Source of the DNA: Pseudomonadota bacterium
GTDB taxonomy: Bacteria; Desulfobacterota; Desulfovibrionia; Desulfovibrionales; Desulfovibrionaceae
Reading direction: 5' to 3'
Assembly (NCBI GenBank): GCA_018822065.1
Contig: JAHJKV010000378.1
Coordinates: 1 to 9,176, forward strand
DNA length: 9,176 nt
Positions 6,842-9,176 of the stretch are shown piece by piece. The notes under the pieces are model-generated. The model was given only the letters and a program-made list of their open reading frames with translations. It did not search any database and was not told the origin of the DNA. The position numbers and the translations under genes were made by a program. Every line of letters starts with the position of its first letter. Position 1 is the first letter of the stretch.

Positions 6842-6891
6842 AAAGGCTCCGACCCGACGCGTAGTGTGTCTACGCGAGGGTCGGAGCCTTT
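6842..6891. terminator. Bidirectional terminator between convergent genes
   Basis: AAAGGCTCCGACCC (6842-6855) pairs perfectly with GGGTCGGAGCCTTT (6878-6891). Inside, CGCGTAG (6858-6864) pairs with CTACGCG (6870-6876) around a TGTGT loop, with a small GA/A internal loop, for 21 bp in all. On the plus strand only TTT follows the stem; on the minus strand the stem runs into TTTTTT. It therefore serves best as the terminator of the minus-strand selenoprotein gene and also stops readthrough from the ligase gene. Bases 6784-6841 before it hold nothing else recognisable. Confidence 0.88.
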
Positions 6892-6931
6892 AGGGAGCAG
6901 AGCCTTCAGCGGCGATTCGTGGCTGATTGGG

Positions 6932-7252
6932 TCAGCCGCAGCCGCCTGTTGAGCAGGAGCCGGAGGAACATCCGCCGCCGCCGCCCACAGGGTTCTGGGA
7001 TTCGATGACGAATCCGTAATAGGTCATGTCGATATTGAGATCGCCTGTCTGCTGGGACAGTTCCTTGTCCACCACGAAGGTGAAGGGGCCGATCTCTTGA
7101 CTCTCGTCGGTGTCATGCAGCTCATCCAGAGCTAGCGAAAGCTTGGGGCCAGCTCAGCCTCCGGACGCGAGATAGATGCGTATGGGGGAGAGCTCTTTGT
7201 CCTCAAAATAGCTTTGCAGCTGCTTCTGTGCGGACTCGGTCATTTCAATCAT
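6932..7252 (-). CDS. HesB/IscA-like selenoprotein, UGA (Sec) at codon 33
   Basis: This 106-residue protein is read on the minus strand through an in-frame TGA at 7154-7156. It starts MIEMTESAQKQLQSYF, like A-type iron-sulfur carriers, and reaches IRIYLASGG-U-AGPKLSLAL, where IscA/HesB proteins have a GGC-[SA]-G motif. Selenocysteine thus replaces the first of their three conserved metal-binding cysteines. After the TGA the frame stays open and family-like (IGPFTFVVDKEL, then IDMTYYGFVIESQNP) to a Gly/Cys-rich tail with Cys95, Cys100 and Cys105. Spacing from Sec33 to Cys95 fits the family, but the usual CGC ending is changed to a C-x4-C-x4-C pattern. A perfect AGGAGG (7259-7264) lies 6 nt before the ATG, and a SECIS-like hairpin follows the TGA. 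HesB-like selenoproteins are known from bacterial selenoproteome surveys. Likely role: iron-sulfur assembly or redox; exact function unknown. The host must have the SelA/SelB/SelC/SelD machinery. Confidence 0.9.
7126..7156 (-). promoter_or_regulatory. Bacterial SECIS-like element following the UGA codon
   Basis: Read on the minus strand, GAGCUGGC (7155 down to 7148), beginning inside the UGA, pairs with GCUAGCUC (7136 down to 7129): 8 bp with one G-U and an 11-nt loop. An alternative fold better resembling known bSECIS shapes pairs CCA-AGCU (7146-7140) with AGCU-C-UGG (7133-7126), giving seven pairs, one bulged C and a 6-nt apical loop UUCGCU containing a G, about 15 nt past the UGA. Either would recruit SelB. 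The coding need for AGPKLSLAL constrains the same bases. Confidence 0.7.
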
Positions 7253-7327
7253 GTAATTCCTCCTGGTTCTCAAGGGCGGGGACACACATGGTGCCGACAA
7301 CCCCGATAAATGCTTTGCAGACCAAGA

Positions 7328-7356
7328 GTGGTAAGACCTCGAATCCGGTTTGTCAA
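7328..7356 (-). promoter_or_regulatory. Candidate promoter of the selenoprotein gene
   Basis: On the minus strand a perfect TTGACA (7356-7351) is followed after 17 nt by TACCAC (7333-7328), a weak -10 with 3 of 6 matches. The predicted leader is about 70 nt. The -35 overlaps the CAAACCGGAT motif at 7343-7352, so a protein bound there would compete with or assist RNA polymerase. Confidence 0.45.
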
Positions 7357-7404
7357 ATACGAAAAGCCAAACCCGTTCACCGCAGTTGACCGCTCAAACC
7401 GGAT
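7343..7404. repeat. Inverted pair of a 10-bp motif in the divergent intergenic region
   Basis: ATCCGGTTTG (7343-7352) and CAAACCGGAT (7395-7404) are exact reverse complements 42 nt apart. In each orientation the CAAACCGGAT copy lies in or just after a TTGAC-type -35 (TTGACA at 7356-7351 minus strand; TTGACC at 7386-7391 plus strand). The arrangement suits paired operator sites for a regulator of both divergent genes, with the adjacent TetR protein the obvious candidate. The motif has only a partial palindrome around CCGG, so binding is inference. Confidence 0.5.
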
Positions 7405-7412
7405 GCGATACC
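7386..7412 (+). promoter_or_regulatory. Weak candidate promoter of the TetR-pyrR operon
   Basis: TTGACC (7386-7391, 5 of 6) is followed after 15 nt by GATACC (7407-7412, 3 of 6), with CAAACCGGAT lying in the spacer. The spacing is short and the -10 poor, so this may need an activator or may be wrong. No better plus-strand candidate is visible between 7253 and 7465; the rest of that gap shows nothing coding. Confidence 0.25.
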
Positions 7413-7465
7413 TCCAAGACGTGCCTGACCACCAAGGGCACTGCCGCAAATCGAGGAAACGATTG

Positions 7466-8029
7466 ATGATGAAGACCAAGGACCGCATTCTGGACGTGGC
7501 CAGGAAAATGATCGCCGAGGTTGGGTTTCATTCCACCACCACGGCCTTGCTCGCCCAGAAGGCGGGCATCTCCGAGGGCACCATCTACCGCCATTTTGCG
7601 TCCAAGGACGATATCCTGGTGACCATCCTGGACGAACTGGACGAACGATACTCGGAATTCATCACCCAGCTCAAAACCGAAGGCGACGGCCACCCCGGCA
7701 CCATTGAAAGAGTGCTTGAGGCCAATTTCAAATTCGTGGCCGAACACCTCGAGGGCATCAAGATCGTGCTCTCATCCTTTGCCCTGCTCCCACCCTCGCG
7801 CCGTTCCATGAACTCGGTCATCGACCGCATGCGCACCTTTGCCGCCGAGTCCATTGTCCGATCCATGGAACTCGGCGTGATCCGCCAGGTGGACCCTGAA
7901 CGCACGGCAATGGTCCTGGTGGCCTTGCTGTTGGGCCTGCTTGAACTGCGCCTCTACTGGCCGGAAAACACTGATATCAACGCCGAGGCCGTGGCATTTT
8001 GCCGCCAGGCCCTGGTCAAGATTCAATAA
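7466..8029 (+). CDS. TetR/AcrR-family transcriptional regulator
   Basis: This 187-residue protein has the N-terminal TetR DNA-binding domain: KDRILDVARKMIAEVGFHST (5-24), then the helix-turn-helix TTTALLAQKAGISEGTIYRHF (24-44) and the conserved SKDDIL (46-51). The C-terminal, ligand-binding and dimerising region is hydrophobic and family-variable, so the inducer is unknown. The frame is open further upstream to an ATG at 7310, but the 52 residues so added are unlike the family. ATG 7466 or 7469 sits 6-9 nt after GAGGAAA (7453-7459), and family proteins start just before this helix. pyrR begins 16 bp downstream, so they are probably cotranscribed. It diverges from the selenoprotein gene; the shared inverted motif hints at regulation of both promoters. 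Length is normal for the family. Confidence 0.92.
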   Translation: MMKTKDRILDVARKMIAEVGFHSTTTALLAQKAGISEGTIYRHFASKDDILVTILDELDERYSEFITQLKTEGDGHPGTIERVLEANFKFVAEHLEGIKIVLSSFALLPPSRRSMNSVIDRMRTFAAESIVRSMELGVIRQVDPERTAMVLVALLLGLLELRLYWPENTDINAEAVAFCRQALVKIQ

Positions 8030-8045
8030 CCGCTTGGAGAGCATC

Positions 8046-8582
8046 ATGAAAGAATGCGGGCTCATCCTGAACAAGACGGATATGAAGCGCACCCTGGCCC
8101 GGCTGGCCTCCGAAGTGGCCGAACGCCGCGGCGATGATCCGAGCCTAGTGATCATCGGTGTGCAGCGGCGAGGAGCGGACCTGGCAGACCGGCTGAAACT
8201 GCTCCTGGACGAACAACTTGGCCGTCGTGTTCCCCTGGGCAAGCTCGACATCAATCTCTACCGGGACGACTGGACCACTCTGAATATCCAGCCATCCATC
8301 AACTGCACCGAAATTCCTTTCGACATCGAAGGCACCTCCATCCTGTTGGTGGACGATGTGCTCTACTCGGGCCGCACCACCCGCGCCGCCCTCGAAGCAA
8401 TCTTGGACTATGGCCGCCCCACCCGCGTGGAACTCCTGGTGCTCATCGACCGAGGCAACCGCGAACTGCCCATCCAAGCGGAATACGTGGGCAAGAAGGT
8501 GACAACCTCCCCGGACGAACACGTGAACGTGCTGGTCACCGAACGTGACGACGAGGACAAGGTCTGTTTGGTCGAGGCATGA
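8046..8582 (+). CDS. pyrR: PyrR: pyrimidine regulator / uracil phosphoribosyltransferase
   Basis: This 178-residue type I phosphoribosyltransferase matches PyrR closely. Seen are GVQRRGADLADRL (38-50), the DINLYRDD segment (68-75), the PRPP-binding ILLVDDVLYSGRTTRAAL (99-116) with the paired aspartates, and a C-terminal RGNRELPIQAEYVGK stretch typical of PyrR. Family members bind pyr mRNA leaders in response to UMP/UTP and most also convert uracil and PRPP to UMP. I see no PyrR-binding leader hairpin in this window, so the RNA target would be elsewhere; in some Gram-negative relatives only the enzyme role is sure. The ATG at 8046 follows GGAG (8036-8039); the frame is open further upstream inside the TetR gene but only as overlap. 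The stop overlaps the next start as ATGA, which implies translational coupling. Confidence 0.93.
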   Translation: MKECGLILNKTDMKRTLARLASEVAERRGDDPSLVIIGVQRRGADLADRLKLLLDEQLGRRVPLGKLDINLYRDDWTTLNIQPSINCTEIPFDIEGTSILLVDDVLYSGRTTRAALEAILDYGRPTRVELLVLIDRGNRELPIQAEYVGKKVTTSPDEHVNVLVTERDDEDKVCLVEA

Positions 8583-9157
8583 GCACCACTCCCACCGAGG
8601 GCATGAAGATACCGCGCATCGAACGGATGAGCGAGGAGCCCTGCGTCACCCTGATCGGCATTGCCGGGGCTGGAAAAACCACCCTGGGCAAGCTCATCGC
8701 AAACCGGCTCGGCTGGGCCCAGGTGGATACCGATCGGCTGCTGGAGGCTTACTACGGTCTGCCCTTGCAATCTCTCCTGGATGAGCTTGGGCTGGATACC
8801 TTCCTGCACATTGAGGAACATCTGGTCGCCCACCTGATGTTCAACCGGACCATCATCGCCACGGGCGGGTCCGTGGTGTACTCCCCCCAGGCCGTGCGCC
8901 GCCTGAAGTCCTTCGGACCGATCATCCACTTGCATTTGAACCTCGAGACTTTTATCCGCCGGGTCGGCGATGCTTCCGGGCGAGCATTATGCATCGGCGA
9001 CAAAAGCCATGAAGAACTCTACCGGGAGCGTCTCCCTCTGTACGAGGCTGCTGCGGACTTCACCGTGCGCACGGACGAGCTGAGCGTTGAGGCCTGCGCC
9101 GAGCGGATCATCAACTGGCTTGCTGCCCAGTCCATCCCCGGCGAGGAAAAGGCATGA
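8579..9157 (+). CDS. Shikimate-kinase-like P-loop kinase with an altered substrate site
   Basis: This 192-residue protein has the shikimate kinase fold: Walker A GIAGAGKTT (27-35), the VDTD segment (49-52) matching the substrate aspartate strand, a TGGSVV loop (95-100) in place of the usual GGG, and a LYRERLPLYEAAADFTV segment (147-163) typical of the C-terminus. The shikimate-anchoring Arg expected in a FRxxE motif is missing: the equivalent stretch reads TFLHIEE (74-80), with Leu76. The RPLL lid/substrate motif reads RALC (135-138). Start at 8579 is favoured by the ATGA overlap with pyrR; this gives an N-terminal extension of about 20 residues, and ATGs at codons 9 and 17 are alternatives. 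It may phosphorylate another small alcohol; a homoserine-type substrate is one speculative option. Annotating it as aroK would be unsafe. Confidence 0.8.
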   Translation: MSTTPTEGMKIPRIERMSEEPCVTLIGIAGAGKTTLGKLIANRLGWAQVDTDRLLEAYYGLPLQSLLDELGLDTFLHIEEHLVAHLMFNRTIIATGGSVVYSPQAVRRLKSFGPIIHLHLNLETFIRRVGDASGRALCIGDKSHEELYRERLPLYEAAADFTVRTDELSVEACAERIINWLAAQSIPGEEKA

Positions 9158-9176
9158 AAAAAAGCACCCCCAAGGC
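9154..9176 (+). CDS. Start of a further operon gene, truncated by the window edge
   Basis: An ATG at 9154 overlaps the preceding stop as ATGA, repeating the junction between pyrR and the kinase-like gene. A GAGGAA purine block (9142-9147) lies about 6 nt upstream. Only MKKSTPK and part of the next codon can be read, so no function can be given. The basic start could be a cytoplasmic protein or a signal n-region. Confidence 0.55.

Noticed and set aside
7154..7156. Reading the TGA as a nonsense mutation (pseudogene)
   Set aside because: The codon sits exactly at the family's functional Cys, the downstream frame is intact with conserved features, and a hairpin follows; selenocysteine explains all of this better.
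7310..7465. N-terminal extension of the TetR protein from the ATG at 7310
   Set aside because: The added residues would run through the inverted motifs and candidate promoter, do not resemble TetR proteins, and a good ribosome site precedes 7466.
8046..8582. Plain adenine or uracil phosphoribosyltransferase instead of PyrR
   Set aside because: The RRGADLADRL, DINLYRDD and RGNRELPIQAEYVGK segments are specific to PyrR among type I phosphoribosyltransferases.

Overview
The window looks like a chromosomal stretch from a sulfate-reducing Desulfobacterota bacterium, most likely of the Desulfovibrio/Pseudodesulfovibrio group. This placement is inference. It rests on the GC-rich coding sequence, a HesB/IscA-like selenoprotein read through an in-frame UGA, GC-rich palindromic intergenic repeats of a kind I associate with Desulfovibrio, and a branched-chain-type ABC transporter interleaved with acyl-CoA ligase genes. 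I see no insertion sequence, phage gene, CRISPR array, tRNA or rRNA.

Region 1 (1-5311, + strand) is a solute uptake and activation operon. It holds the 3' part of a long-chain-type acyl-CoA synthetase, then livH and livM permeases, a lipoprotein substrate-binding protein, and the ATPase livF. The LivG-type ATPase is not in the window and probably lies upstream of the ligase. A 9-bp hairpin separates livM from the binding-protein gene. The operon ends in a palindrome-rich spacer (5312-5550) with a 21-bp-stem terminator and two GC-rich repeat elements. A phenylacetate-CoA-ligase-like gene (5551-6783) follows, preceded by its own candidate promoter. The layout suggests that an imported carboxylic or aromatic acid is converted to its CoA thioester. 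The second ligase has an eroded ATP-binding P-loop.

Region 2 (6784-7465) opens with a long bidirectional terminator. Beyond it is a minus-strand gene for a 106-residue HesB/IscA-like selenoprotein. Its UGA codon replaces the first conserved iron-sulfur-ligand cysteine and is followed at once by a SECIS-like hairpin. Conventional gene calling would miss this gene. It diverges from a TetR-family gene, and the shared intergenic region carries an inverted pair of a 10-bp motif next to TTGAC-type -35 sequences.

Region 3 (7466-9176, + strand) is a tightly packed operon: a TetR-family regulator, pyrR, a diverged shikimate-kinase-like protein overlapping pyrR by ATGA, and the first codons of a further gene, again by an ATGA overlap. 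The kinase has lost the arginine expected to hold shikimate, so its true substrate is open.
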